This document shows positions 1-16,589 of a stretch of DNA of 64,000 nt, one piece after another. Position numbers and translations under genes: made by a program. The notes under the pieces were generated by a model. That model did not search any database. It saw only the letters and a list, made by a program, of their open reading frames with translations, and had not been told where the DNA came from. Every line of letters starts with the position of its first letter. The stretch's first letter is position 1. This DNA is from Sphaeramia orbicularis (lineage: Eukaryota; Chordata; Actinopteri; Kurtiformes; Apogonidae): positions 35,665,794-35,729,793 of the forward strand of contig NC_043978.1 in the NCBI RefSeq assembly GCF_902148855.1, read 5' to 3'.

Positions 1-935
1 AAAATTCTTCACCCCATCTTTTAAATAACAAAAGTAAAAATAGGTTTAATTTATCAGTTCAAAGTAAGATGAAACACAAAACCATCCCAGGAGGGTTGGA
101 CACTAATTTATATCAAAATAAGATGAATACTAACAAACTAAACTAACTAACCTATAACTAATGACATTTAGCAGTCACACCCATATTGTAATAACTACTG
201 GAGAACATTATGCAATTATCTGTCTTCAGCATTCCTACCATTTTGTCCCTAAAAACCAATACAATCACAGTTTCAATTATAACCGCCATGTTTTCACTGG
301 CATTTATCTGTCTGGCAATTTTTGTGTGTGTGACAAAGAGGGAGACCTCCAGATGACAGTGGTTATACATGATTAAATTCAGCTGTTGGGTCAAAACACA
401 GTAATGTCCCGTCAGAGAGTGAACTTTAATTGATTGCCAGTCCAATATTTATTTAAATATAAAGTAGCTCCTTGTTTTGGATAATCCCTTATGGTCCAAA
501 TAAAGCAAAAATGAATTTAAAAGTAAAAATCTGGGTCATTTAGTGACACTAATCTGTCAAATTGTCTCTAAAATGTCGAATCAGAGAGATTTCAAATACC
601 GTGTTTTGACCCTGTTGTAGGTCAAAGGTCAATGTTAGGAAAAATTCCAATAATCCACTTTTTTTTTAACATAGTGTGACATTAAAAAAATAAACATTTG
701 TTTACACTGCATGTCAGTATTTTAAACACAGATTTCTTTCAACTTTTTTTCAATTTCTTTCAACTTAAGTATCCAATGACCACTGTGTTTCAGAATGCAG
801 CATAAAATATGGAGGAAATTTATATTAATTTTGGATTTTGGCTGCTGTACCAGAAGTTTGTGCTCAATGGATGCTTTACTTAAATTACCTTTTTTCTGAT
901 TTGTTAGAATGTAATATGAAGGTATCTAAACTTAC
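1..935. other. Intronic sequence of zbtb8os, no exon seen
   Basis: AT-rich DNA downstream of the last recognisable archease exon. I looked on the minus strand for the two remaining archease exons and saw neither. The short open frames at 158-445 on both strands have no recognisable similarity. Confidence 0.5.
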
Positions 936-2826
936 CCGATGGAGCGAATCTTGAAGTGCATTCTGTCTAGGTGCACTACTTTAACCTCCTGAAGGACAGA
1001 GGTAAGATGTTTGTGTCAGGACAATAACAAAAGAAAGAAAATAACAACTGATTAAAATATAAAAACACAAATCTGTATCATTAATATCCCTAAAAATACA
1101 TGACATGAATATATACACTGTAATTGTTGAAGACTGCCAAAAACTGTTCTTATTATCTTACTAAAACTTGGTCACACCACAACTCTCTCTTGCAGGATGC
1201 TGTTTTCCAGATTTTCTAGAGCAAGATGCATAATTTAATTTAGTTGCCTTTGGTACCTTTAGAGCCATTGCTTGGCTTAGTTGTCTTTTAAGGAGATTTG
1301 GATTTATTAATTATTGGCTTCCATAAACTTTTTAGCTAGTAAATCATCTTTACTTTCTTCATTACCTTCGCCAAGGAACGGCAGAGGTTATGTTTTCATC
1401 AGGGTTTGTATGTCTGTTTGTTTGTCTGTTAGCAAGATAACTCAAAAAGTTATGGATGGATTTGGATGAAATTTTCAGGAAATGTTGATACTGGCACAAG
1501 GAACAAATGATTACATTTCGGTGGTGATGGGGGGGTGTGATCTGCCTTGGCGGAGGTCTGCACTCTGAGTGCTTTTCCAGTTTATTTTATTTTATTTTAT
1601 CTTATTTTAACTTATTTATTTATTGGTTGATTTAAATTGCTTTCTATTTTGAGTTTTTATCCTGCCTCTGGTGTTTCGCCACTTCCTCAGCTCCCGTCCT
1701 TTTGTATGAAGGCTGTTCTTATTTTAATACCTACCACTGCAAAGTCTTTCTGTATGTGTGCGTGTGTTTTATTGTTATCATTGTATGAAGCACTTTGTGA
1801 TTCACCCTGTTTGCATGAAAAGTGCTATATTAATAAAGTTTGATTATTGATTGACTGATCTTAAGCACACATCCATATGTTCATTTGTACACCGGAAAAC
1901 AAAAAAATACATATATCACATACCTGGTCCTACACACTTAACAAAAACTACCTGCCACTGTAGAGGCTCTTAAATACATCCATTTACATCTCTCAGAATC
2001 CAGCAATTTTCTGTTTATATAATACATTATTATGCACCATAATCTATACACTCCACACAGGAACCAACACAACACCCCCCAAACACTATTGTTACTTTGC
2101 ATTGACATGGCTCTTGCTTTTTTTAATGGTCCAAATAATTAATACTTACCCTTGGAACAAAGAATAGATCTGCACAAAACTTGTATAACCAGTCATCTAG
2201 GAAGTGGAAGAGAAGAGACTCCATATCCTCACCTTGTGAAAACATACAATGAGAATAAAAGTGAGCACAGAGGTAAGCTTTGGTGACTCAGATCCAATGA
2301 CTGATCATTCACGCACTCACCCTCTGACTCCACTTCTACAGTATCAATTGGTTCCACTGTCTCTGTGTCGGTCATGTACCCAAACATGCCCATGGCACAC
2401 TGTTCAAAGGCTTCCTCTAAAGTATTTCCCCATGAGTGAATCCTAGGAGATAATAAAAACAAAAGTTACAACACAGGTGAGAGAACAAGCTCGGTAAGAC
2501 ATTAAATCATATACTCACTGAACATCTGCTGTATGATCCAAGTCTGAAATAATCACAGTTACATGATTAAAAAAATCAACTTTACAGCAGCTGAGTAAAA
2601 TGATGACACTGAGACTGCTATTGGTGCACATAATAACACTTAATTTATTGCAGAACTTATGATTTAGCAATACTTATTTCAGATGATGAAATACACTGTT
2701 ATCTAAGTGTGAGCTAATAATACGTATTAAAAGTTAAAACTTACATTCATATTTCTTGTTGATTGGTGGGTACTTAGATTTGACAGCTATCTGCTCCTCT
2801 GTCAGGTCCAGCTGTCGGTCTTCCAT
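936..2826 (-). CDS. zbtb8os: Archease (tRNA-splicing ligase cofactor), 3' part outside window
   Basis: Archease activates the RTCB tRNA ligase complex, which joins tRNA exons and XBP1 mRNA; this role is known from the family. Visible coding exons on the minus strand are 2745-2826, 2519-2543, 2321-2442, 2150-2232 and 936-988. They splice in frame with GT-AG borders to about 121 residues. The start is ATG at 2826-2824, giving MEDRQLDLTEEQ. The diagnostic stretches are YEYLDHTADVQ (with the metal-binding Asp region), WGNTLEEAFEQCAMGMFGYM, ESLLFHFLDDWLYKF and HFKIRSIG. Human archease is 167 residues, so roughly 45 C-terminal residues (the WGEEFSL and AITYSAM regions) are missing. I did not find them in 1-935, so the last exons should lie left of the window. 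The gene is divergent from rbbp4 with 260 bp between start codons. Confidence 0.95.
1366..1560. repeat. Interspersed repeat with CCTTCGCCAAGG-type inverted ends
   Basis: The block opens with CCTTCGCCAAGG and closes with CCTTGGCGGAGG, which are near-perfect reverse complements. Between them is text typical of a widespread fish repeat (tctgtttgtttgtctgtt, then ggatggatttggatgaaat). It sits in an intron of zbtb8os. The family name is not certain. Confidence 0.6.
1565..1855 (+). repeat. Probable LINE (L2-like) 3' tail
   Basis: A TTTTA-rich run is followed by a stretch ending gtgctatattaataaagtttgattattgattg. This matches the common fish LINE/SINE tail that ends in an AATAAAG motif and a short tandem repeat. 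The 5' part is absent. The clade is inferred from the tail only. Confidence 0.45.
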
Positions 2827-3086
2827 TGTAAGTGTAAATGTTTTCAATCTTTTAAAAGACTAAATAGCGTCACTGTTAGCATGTCAGCGCGGTGACAGAA
2901 CAAGCATCAAAGAGGAGGTTCCGGAAGTTGTAAATATGGCCATGACGACTTCCTGTCTGCATTGGTGGCTGCTGATTGGTTGGTTGCGGTCTATGGAGTT
3001 GGCGCCATTGCAAGCCGTCGTGCAGTCTTCAGAGCGCTCTTCCTAAGAACACGCTCTTTCAGTACTAACTATCTTACTGAGACGCA
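2827..3086. promoter_or_regulatory. Bidirectional promoter between zbtb8os and rbbp4
   Basis: Only 260 bp separate the two start codons of divergently transcribed genes. The stretch is richer in CG dinucleotides than the surrounding AT-rich DNA (gtcagcgcggtgacag, gttggcgccattgc, ccgtcgtgcag) and shows no clear TATA box. Both 5' UTRs and the shared core promoter must lie here unless there are upstream non-coding exons. The same head-to-head arrangement occurs in mammals. Confidence 0.75.
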
Positions 3087-7401
<4,315 letters not shown>

Positions 7402-8061
7402 GTCCAGTCTTCACATCTCTTCCTCTGACCTGCTTGTTAAAAATAGATCCATTTTCCAGTAATGTCTTTTTAATATACATTTTTGGGCAGCAGTGTTTTT
7501 GTAGAAAATAAAAGAATGAAATGCTGCGTTGTCATCCTGTTGTGAAGTATTTAAAATAAAATCTGTAACATTCAGATTTTTAGCACTATTAGTTTTTTTT
7601 TTCACACTTTCAGTACTCATTCTGTCATGGAACAAAAGCATCATTCAGGGTTTTTTTTTCCCTTTCTTCCTTCCATCTTCATTTCACAATCACTGGAATT
7701 TATTACTTTTGCCCAAAATTCAAAACTGACCTGGACACAATAAGGTTAAAATTGTACATACAGTAGATTTTCATTTTATTTGCTTGCATAGTAGGAACTA
7801 TTCAGACTGTATTTTGTCAGTGTATGTGTTTTTTCTTTACATTTGTTTTTTTTTTTTTTTCTGTGCTGCATCTTTTTTGTGTACTTAAGTACATAATAAA
7901 AACATATTTACAGTATAAATTGTGAATGAGTAATTTTGTGTACATTATGACTTCATTAAAGGTGAAGGTTGGTTTTAAATTGTGCAACATTAGTGAAGAT
8001 ACTGCAATGCTGTGTTGGTCTGCTGGACTTCATAATAAGAATATTCACTGGAAATGAGAAA
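7402..8061. other. Convergent 3' UTRs of rbbp4 and sync
   Basis: The stop codons of rbbp4 (7399-7401) and sync (8062-8064) are 660 bp apart and face each other. Plus-strand AATAAA occurs at 7507-7512 and 7895-7900; a minus-strand AATAAA lies at 7775-7780. If the 7895 site is used by rbbp4 and the 7775 site by sync, the two transcripts overlap by about 100 nt. Which sites are used cannot be told from sequence. Confidence 0.5.
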
Positions 8062-10702
8062 TCAGATCAAGTCTTCCTCTGCTGCAGTTTCCCTGGATTC
8101 TTGGCTTCTACAAAACAAATGTCAGACATCTTTAATCCAGAACACTGAAATATTTTGTAGATAAAGCTTCATTCTACAAGGACAGTACTCAATCATTAGA
8201 AACAAACTGGATGAGTCACAGTTTAAGTTAATTTTCATTTGTTGTCTCTTAAAAGGCAGCCTAAAAACACAATCTGGAAAATATAATATAATATTCCAAA
8301 ATATTAACACTTAAGATCTGCATGATCCTACCTGTGAAATGCCAACTCTGTTAAAAGGCTGTCCTTTACATCCTCTAAGTTTTTCTTTGACCTTTTCTGG
8401 ACTTCAAACTCTATCCCCAGGTCCCTCAGAGTCTCCTTTAATTTTTCCACATTCTCCTGTAGTCACATAAAGGAAAAAAATTAATGATTTAAAAAAAAAA
8501 AACATAGATCCTGGTTTAATGTACTGTGCTCTGTGTACCTTGTGTTGTGTGAGGCTGTCCTCCCTCTCTGCCTCCATTAGATGGATCCTCTGCTCCAGAC
8601 AGGCTCTCTGCACCTCCAGTCTCTGTATGTCTTCTTTCAGGGGCCCCAGACGGGCCCTCAGGTCCTTCGCCTGCTCCCTGCTCTTTCTCAAAGCGTCTTC
8701 CCCAATCTGCCTCCTCCTCAGCAGGGCCATGAGTCGAGGCTCGTACAAACTTTCCAGTGTCTTCACGCTCTCGCTGAGTCTTCGCTGCATCCTGCCAGAC
8801 GCCTGTCGACACAGACCCACGTCGCTCATGGCTCTGGGTCTGTAGAACCTACTGGACTGGTCCCTCTGGGCGTTCAGTCGGTTCTGATGGGCCTCATGAA
8901 GCTGTGACATCTCTTGAGACAGACTTTTGATATAGGCCTTGAGCTCCTCCTGTTGAGTTTTAGAAGACTTATTATCCTTAGGGCTGTTATATTTAATACA
9001 AATAAAAGTAATAGCAGTGAAAAATCACTTCATCAACCTGAATAAAAATAATACAATTAAAGTGCTAAAAACTACAATGACCAATGCATCACAAAATTAA
9101 ACAAATGAGAATTGCAAGTAAAATCAGACTTCTTTTAATTTCCTCTCCAATGTTAATAGTTAATAATGCAAGAATTCAATAGCTTTGTAAAAAAAAAAAA
9201 AAAAAAAAAGATCTTTAATAAATTATAATTTCATTATTCACATTTGATGTCAGGCATGTTATCTTTTGTTTTGTTTTCACCCTCTATGAATAAAGACTTT
9301 CCTCTAACACTAAAAATTAATGAAACCACAACAAAAATACAGAAAAAAAAAATGCTCTTAACCAATAAAGACCCAGCGCTACTTTTGTGTCAGTTCCTAA
9401 GTGAAATTTTCTTTAAATCTAAACTTTCTTAAGTGATTTATCACCATTTTTTTTTTATAATATTATCCTCTGTATTTTGCATTTTATCAGTATAAATCAT
9501 TTATTTTCCTGTATTTAATTTACTGATCATGTAGATGTTCATAAAAGCTCAGATTAAAGTTGCGGGTTATTATATCAAAAACAGACAAATCTGCAGAAAG
9601 AGTGACATTTTCAGTAAAATCTATCATTAACTGAACGTGAAAACAAGCATCTCCATCCATTGTCATTGATCCAACTCCATGGGTTTTATTGGTGAGTCAA
9701 TGTTGTAGATGATGACGGTGTTTCTACGTTCACTACGGAGCCTCTGAATGTCCAAATGGGTCATATCTGATGACCATGAAAAGATGACAAACTGTATTTT
9801 ACACCAATTATTTACATGGATTAATAGGATTAGAGGATCAACAGGTATTAAACAGTTTAGATCAGTAGGTGATTTTAGTTGACAATGGATGTTTGGGTCT
9901 TTATGGGTTAATGTACCCAGGAAACTAAATTTAAAGTAAAACCAGGAACCATTAGGAAAGCTAAATAAAAATAGAAACTAAAGAAATTTTAAACTTATAA
10001 CTTTTGTCTTAATGTTATCATCTATTTTAGGCCTCAGATTTGATACATGTAGCACCATTTTTTTTTTTTTTTCTTTTTAATATTTGATGTTTCTGGCATG
10101 TCAAATCCAATCCCAAAAAAACTTTAAATATGAAATAAACTGATGATATTAAAGTGCCAACACTAGTCAAAAAGAACAGAGTGTTAGTATCATTATTCCA
10201 TTCCTACCTGTGTAACTGCAGACTGAGCCACTTCATACTCGTGTGTAGCCAGTGTCACCTGGCTCTGGATGCAGTCTCTTGCGGTGGCAAACAGATTCTT
10301 CTTCACCTGCTGCACATCCTCATAAACAGCGATATAATCCATGTGAGCCAGCGTGAGCAGCCTCTGAGCTTCCACCAGCTTCCCTCTGAGGTGCTTCACT
10401 ATCTGCACCATGGGCTCCTGCAGCTGGAGAAGCTCTTGTATCAGCTGGTCTCTGTGAATCTCCAGGCGGGATACTTGCTGGATGCAGTGCTCAAAAATCT
10501 GGCCCAAGTTGTCCATATCTGCCCGGTCCTTTTGATTTGTGGGGTACTGAGTACGCTCCTCTTGGGGAATGAGTGTCTCTTCAGAGTCGGGACTGCTGCT
10601 ATTTTTGACATCCTTTGCATATTTAAACTCCATGTATAAATCCTCAGTATAGACCCTGTTTTCTCCATCCTTTGAACCCTCCTTTGCCCTCAGATTGTCC
10701 AT
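8062..10702 (-). CDS. sync: Syncoilin (intermediate filament protein), complete
   Basis: Syncoilin is a muscle-enriched type III-like intermediate filament protein that binds desmin and alpha-dystrobrevin at the sarcolemma and Z-lines. Coding exons on the minus strand are 10208-10702, 8539-8949, 8332-8456 and 8062-8107, totalling 1077 nt and 358 residues. The start is ATG at 10702-10700 (MDNLRAKEGSKDGENRV). The first exon has an acidic head followed by heptad-rich sequence (NLGQIFEHCIQQVSRLEIH). Exon 2 carries coiled-coil rod segments (EELKAYIKSLSQEMSQLHEA, CRQASGRMQRRLSESVKTLE). The end is FHRSQESRETAAEEDLI. It is shorter than the human protein (482 residues), mainly in the head. Identity rests on the coiled-coil text and on its position between rbbp4 and nhsl3, as in mammals. 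Confidence 0.9.
9358..9911. mobile_element. TTAA-flanked (piggyBac-like) MITE in sync intron 1
   Basis: The element at 9362-9907 (546 bp) is flanked by TTAA at 9358-9361 and 9908-9911. Its left end is CCAATAAAGACCCAGCG; the reverse complement of its right end is CCCATAAAGACCCAAAC. Inverted ends plus a TTAA duplication are the hallmark of the piggyBac superfamily. No transposase frame is visible, so it is non-autonomous. Confidence 0.8.
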
Positions 10703-12600
10703 CACCAGCTAAGAGGTGAACTGTAAAGGAAGTAGAGGGAGAAAATCCCTCACTAAATAATGAAACAATAGCATTGTCTTTGTTAAAACACTCTAATATA
10801 ATCAATCAGTGCAGTAACAAAGCAAATTAATATAATCAAGTTTGCACATCTGATTACAGCAAACATTACAGAGAGTCATAAGTAACGAGCAAGGAACCCT
10901 TCTTTTTACACCTACGCCCTAAACGTAGCTGTAAACGTCGATTTAAACTTGGATTCTACTCACTTTTGTTATGGAGATGATCGTCTTGACAGATGGCAGC
11001 TGAGGTTTGCTTTGAGCCTCAAGGAGATCACTGCAGTGTGTCTGTCTACGAAAACAGAGGCACACTTTGTGTTTATTAATAACACTAACCAAAGCACTAG
11101 GGAAACACTATCTCTGGATTTAAGGGAAGACTTTTTTATATCCTCCACATGGGATCACAAAGTGTGTCACACTAGCCTACATGCCCTGCACATGCCTGGA
11201 CCACCCTGCCTGCTAAACACAGCTATATTTAAACCAGTTCATAGCCTGTTTACTGAATGAGCATGTATGAAAAACAACCTTTTCTCACTTTCTGCTTCAT
11301 TTTACCTTTAAACCACACATGAAGGTGGCACTATTAACCGGCCCCTACAGGCTTGTCTTTTAATAGCTTTCTGCAGTATTTAGGTCAGCTGATTACAGAC
11401 TTTGCATGGTTCATATAAGGTACAGAATTTGTTTGTAGTGTTTTGCATTTTGCTTATCAGACCGTGAACGAACATGCACAACTCAGCTATGAAGGATGAA
11501 ACAAAAGCAGGGGCAGGTTCATATAATGATGCTTATTCATAACACTAAGAAATATGCAAAAATAGGTCACTTGTACACAAAAAACTGTATTGTGTATTTT
11601 ATCACATCCTGTCCACCTGTTTTGTGTGATGCGTCATGTGTTGCAGTGTTTTGTTGCCTTAAAAAATAAACCACTATCATGCTGTATCACTGTAAAATGT
11701 TTAATGGGTGAAAAGAAAGAAACCGATAAACCGAATAAAAAGTGAGCTACAAAAAAAAAAAAAAAAAATAGAACCGCAAAGATAATCAAATGGCCACTTA
11801 AGATATCCTCATTAACACCACAGGGGCATTTTCATTTAATAAGTTTATTGATTTTATTTGCCTGTTTTTAACTGTTTTTAGTTAAATTTTTTAGTATTAT
11901 AACTATTTTATATAAGTGAATAATATAACTGTGGTAACTTCAGTTTTTGTTAATTGTTAATGCCATGTATAGATTCCAGGTTTTACTCCTTTATGACTCA
12001 TGTTCTGTATTTTATTTTATTTTATTTTATTATCCATAAATGATGATGGTCATGATAATGATGACTGTTGTAAATTTGTATTTGTTATTGCCATGTATTC
12101 ATTCACATTTTTACTTCTTTATATCAGATGGTCTTTCTATTTAATTTAATTTAATTTAATTTAATTTAATTTAATTTAATTTAATTTAATTTAATTTAAT
12201 TTATTATCCATAAATGATGATCGTAACAATGATGATTACTGTTGTAACTTTTGTATTTGTTATTGCCATGTCTTCATTCATATTTTTACTCCTTTATATC
12301 AGATGGTCTGTTAATTTAATTTAATTTAATTTAATTTAATTTAATTTAATTTAATTTAATTTTATTTAATTTTATTTTGTGTATCTCAACACCATTAACA
12401 ATAAAACATTTGAACATAAATAATGATGATGATGATGATGATGATGGGTAAAACCTGATCATGCAAATTAAATAGAGGAAAATAACCCACAAACTCCCAG
12501 GTATCGGTAGTCATTACCTGCTGTTCCACCACGCCACCACTAGATGTCCCCATAACCCTGACCTCTGTCTGCATTCTCACCTGAGCGCGCCCAGCCTCCA
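10703..12600. other. Divergent upstream region of sync and nhsl3
   Basis: This holds the sync promoter and any 5' UTR exon, whose position I could not fix. The frame at 10949-11260 has no recognisable similarity. The stretch from about 11900 to 12445 is tandem-repeat DNA, described separately. Confidence 0.5.
11915..12445. repeat. Degenerate tandem repeat with TTTAA/TTTTA pentamer blocks
   Basis: About three copies of a unit of roughly 150-170 bp containing tattatccataaatgatga, ttatt-gccatgt and cctttatatcagatggtct. The units are separated by pure TTTAA or TTTTA pentamer runs at about 12009-12030, 12137-12202 and 12311-12375. The array ends with a GAT trinucleotide run at 12422-12446. The unit looks like a repeated LINE or SINE tail that expanded together with its simple-sequence end. 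Confidence 0.7.
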
Positions 12601-12619
12601 GGTGTGGGAGCTGCAGGTC

Positions 12620-12916
12620 CACAGCAGCAGCAGCAGTTCTGGTTCATTTCTCTCTCTTTAGTCCACGGACACACACATCGCTGACAGCCAGCGGGGAAGT
12701 GGGTTTATGTGGGATCCAGCACACGGAGGAGGCAGACAAATCCACACTCCAGTCAGTCCGGTTCCCCGTCTGCTTTGTCACGGAAATGCTTCACCTGAAG
12801 TTTTCATTCGGACGGTGAAAAAGTTTGGAGTTGGAGAGAAAGGACGCAGCAGGGAGACGCTTCAAATGGAGAGAGGCTGAATCAACCCATCCGGACCAGA
12901 AAACAGAAAAAAAAAG
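12620..12916 (+). other. nhsl3: Inferred non-coding first exon of nhsl3 (distal promoter)
   Basis: A GC-richer stretch ends in a good donor (AAAAAG then gtatga at 12917). No open frame crosses it: an ATG at its 3' end (ATGGAGAGAGGCTGA) is closed after four codons. The coding start is in the next exon. The left boundary is a guess; the exon itself is inferred from base composition, donor quality and position between sync and the coding exons. Confidence 0.45.
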
Positions 12917-15394
12917 GTATGAACAACAGTTTTCACCCTTTGTCTTTGTATAAAAGTGGAGTTTTATCACACTTTGTCAACTTCCCTAACCACTTGGACG
13001 CATGGAAAGGCTGAAAATCCAACTTTTTTTTTTTTGTTTGTCTCAACTTACAAGATGATACAAACAATAAGGTGATACCAGAGTTGACTGAAGCAACTTT
13101 TCAGAACATAAAGAAAGTTTTTATTTTTATTTTTTTTTATTGTTGAAGCTATATAATTCTGTTATGTGATGACTGTTCTTACTGTGATACTTTATAGCTG
13201 TAACCTATAATTAAAGGGAAACTAGAGAAAATCACTGCCACATGCCAATAGCACAACTGTAAAATGTAGTCACATAAAGTCTGCTCCAGATGGATGACAG
13301 AAGATCCAGACTGGGTATAGGCATGCATGGAAACTAGGTGTGGGAGATTTGCTTAGTATGGCCTTGAGGGATCCTCAGTAAAGGTAATTTAAGACCTGTA
13401 GTGCTTCTTTCAACTATATGACAATGAAGACTATTGTGTATTTCCGTCACTGACCCAGCAAATGATTCCTTGACAGCGTGGTATTCCGACACTTTTAATC
13501 TATTCCAGTAAATGACAGCGTCTCTGTCTCTTAAATGTAGATCCACTGTTTGTTGATTAACCTGACAGAGATAACATCCCCATCACACTATCTCTTAGGG
13601 GTCCTGTCTGTTTGTCTACTGTCTCTTTTGGACTTTGGACCAGAAGTGAGATCAAAAGTTTTGGAAAGTTTGAGTTGCCTCCAGTGATCAAGAGTTGGAG
13701 ACTGTTTTTTTTTTTTTTTTTTTAAGCGCCATGGCTTCTCCTTTACCTCTTGTACCCTCTGGTAGGTGAGGCTGAGACAGAGCCATTTGTTTAGTAAGGG
13801 TGTGTCGCATACTCCTTCTCACCAGCCGTCCATGCCAGGGCTTGTACCCATGGAGATTACAGGTGTGTTATGTAAGCACCAAAGGTACACCAGAGCCTGA
13901 GATATACAGGAAGATCATGGTTACACATCCAGGCTGCAAAGCGATGACAACCAAGGGGTAGTATGTAGTAAAAGATGAGGAGACGGATTTCACTACAAAG
14001 AAAGACCACAATCAGGATAAGGTGCAGATAGTTTTCCATCTGACGCAATCAGGTAGACTTAGTATTTCAGAGTCACAGCAGCTGTTGGAGCGTTGGCTGT
14101 GTTTGCTTGCCACCCGTCAGTGATAAAGTGTCAGGTCAGTGGAGGAAAGGGGAAAGCTGCAGGTCAAGACAGGGCAACAGGAGCAACAGAAGGTGCCACA
14201 AAGCCATGTTGTAATCAGAAGAAGACCCATGATTATGTGTTAATGTTGAGTGAGTGTTGTTTTTGAGTCATGCAGGGCTGCAGTATGAGGAAACACCCGG
14301 CTGATGAGGACACACAGTGAGCTCTTCATCAGCCGATGAGTAACTCATCACTGTGTCGTTATCAGCTCTTTGGAAAAAATATAATCAGTAGCTTAAGGGG
14401 CAGTCAGGTTTGATGAAACTGTGAAGATTTATGCTTTTGTACTAGTACCTGTACCTGACTAGGGCTTTGGTTTAAATAATGTATGTTTTTATCCTACCTG
14501 ATCTTCATTGGTTTTAATTTTATTAAATATATGCTTTTTGTGTGGATGAGCCTGAGCTCTTGTCATTTCTGCAAAAATGAAAGCCCTAATGGCACTTCTT
14601 AGTCATGTTAAATATAATATACTTTATTTTATCTTAACAGTGTGCTATATTAGAGTGGTCCTTATACAAATTGGAGCTTTTTTTTTTTCTGAGAATCACT
14701 TTTATTTCCAAGCAAATTGGCTCCATAATTGAAAAATCCTCAACTAAAATATTGAATTAAATCAGACTGACTCCCAAATCCACCTGAACTGGGATGTTGC
14801 CAATCAGAACCCATTCTTAAAATCACTTCATTGCATCCTAAATCTCCAGCCTTTAACATTTTTTATGAGAGTTCACATAAGGATTCAGTAAAACCGAGGG
14901 CTTTTCATTCCCACACCACTTTTTTCTTAGTCTGGTATCAACCTTGGCAACTGTCAGAGTGAGTGAGCCTCAGACTGAAAAGGGCCCAGAAGCAGCTACA
15001 GAGTTTTTGTTTTGACTGGGGCAGAAACAGAGACATGGAGATGCCAGCATGTATTTTTAAACTTTGTAGTGTCCAGCTGTGTTTGTCTTCACTATGAACC
15101 GGTCACTGCTGCTGCTGCTGTGGCACAACCATTTCTTTTTGCCCCGGTGTGACCTGTCAGTTCAGGGGTCTTTAAGCCTTAAACTCCACAGAGGCTGCAG
15201 TCCAGACTTAAGACCCTTGGCAACCCCTGAAGGCAAAGCAAACAACACACTTAGCAGAACGCTGCCACTGTGTCTGCTGGCCGCTGTGCATCTGTGGACG
15301 CTGCCAGAGAAAAGGAGAATTTACTTTTGCATATTTGTATTGCATTGTTGTTGTTTTTTTTAGGCAAAGAAAACAAAGGAAATTTATTACAGGG

Positions 15395-15502
<108 letters not shown>

Positions 15503-16035
15503 GATAATTATTAACAGAGGCAGCTTTAGCATAAATAAGTTTACATATTAGGAAAACATTATTGACATATATTGCAGTAATATTGTGTATCACGAGGAGA
15601 GGTGGGGATTGTAATGTCTTTCTGAAGTTAAATAATCTGGCCATTTTATGTCAATTAGTCATGACATCATAAAAAAACAAAGAAAAAAACTCACAAATGG
15701 AGTACCCATGCTGAATCAGCGTTATGAACATTATTTCCATGTCTCTATGAAATAAAACATAAATCTCGTCCCACCCCCAGCCCAAATAAAAGTTATTCGA
15801 AACGTAAAGGTCTCAGCTAGGCTAATCATGTTGACTGATCAGCTAATCGATTATTCATGCACATCTCTGATCAATATACATCAATGATATATCAGCTGAC
15901 AACATAATACCTGAAATGATCAGCTGGTTGGTAAATGAGTTTATCTGTTTACCACAACATGTATTTGCAAGCAGAAATGCAGAAAATGACCTGTTTCATT
16001 TTCAGAATTTTCAGCTTTTATTGGCTGTGATGATG

Positions 16036-16589
16036 TACAGGGTGGGGAAGCAAAATTTACAATGAACATTTAGTTGTTTTTTCTCAGCAGGCACTACGTC
16101 AATTGTTTTGAAACCAAACATATATTGATGTCATAATCATACCTAACACTATTATCCATACCTTTTCAGAAACTTTTGCCCATATGAGTAATCAGGAAAG
16201 CAAACGTCAAAGAGTGTGTGATTTGCTGAATGCACTCGTCACACCAAAGGAGATTTCAAAAATAGTTGGAGTGTCCATAAAGACTGTTTATAATGGAAAG
16301 AAGAGAATGACTATGAGCAACACCATTAGGAGAAAGTCTGGAAGATACTATTAAAGAAGAATGGGAGAAGTTGTCACCTGAATATCTGAGGAACACTTGC
16401 GCAAGTTTCAGGAAGTGTGTGAAGGCAGTTATTGAGAAAGAAGGAGGACACATAGAATAAAAACATTTTCTATTATGTCAATTTTCTTGTGGCAAATAAA
16501 TTCTCATGACTTTCAATAAACTAATTGGTCATACACTGTCTTTCAATCCCTGCCTCAAAATATTGTACATTTTGCTTCCCCACCCTGTA
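16036..16589. mobile_element. Mariner-type deletion derivative, copy 1
   Basis: The element at 16038-16587 (550 bp) is flanked by TA on each side. Its left end is CAGGGTGGGGAAGCAAAATT; the right end is the reverse complement (tttgcttccccaccctg). The inside keeps the transposase N-terminus (MSNQESKRQRVCDLLNALVT, then the helix-turn-helix piece EISKIVGVSIKTVY). This is fused to the transposase C-terminus (LSPEYLRNTCASFRK, then VIEKEGGHIE), with the catalytic DDE/D core deleted. It is non-autonomous. Confidence 0.93.

Noticed and set aside
1-930. Search for the last two archease exons
   Set aside because: No minus-strand text resembling WGEEFSL or AITYSAM was found, so the gene was called partial rather than truncated.
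10949-11260. 103-codon plus-strand frame upstream of sync
   Set aside because: No recognisable domain and no flanking splice logic; it lies in the putative sync promoter region.
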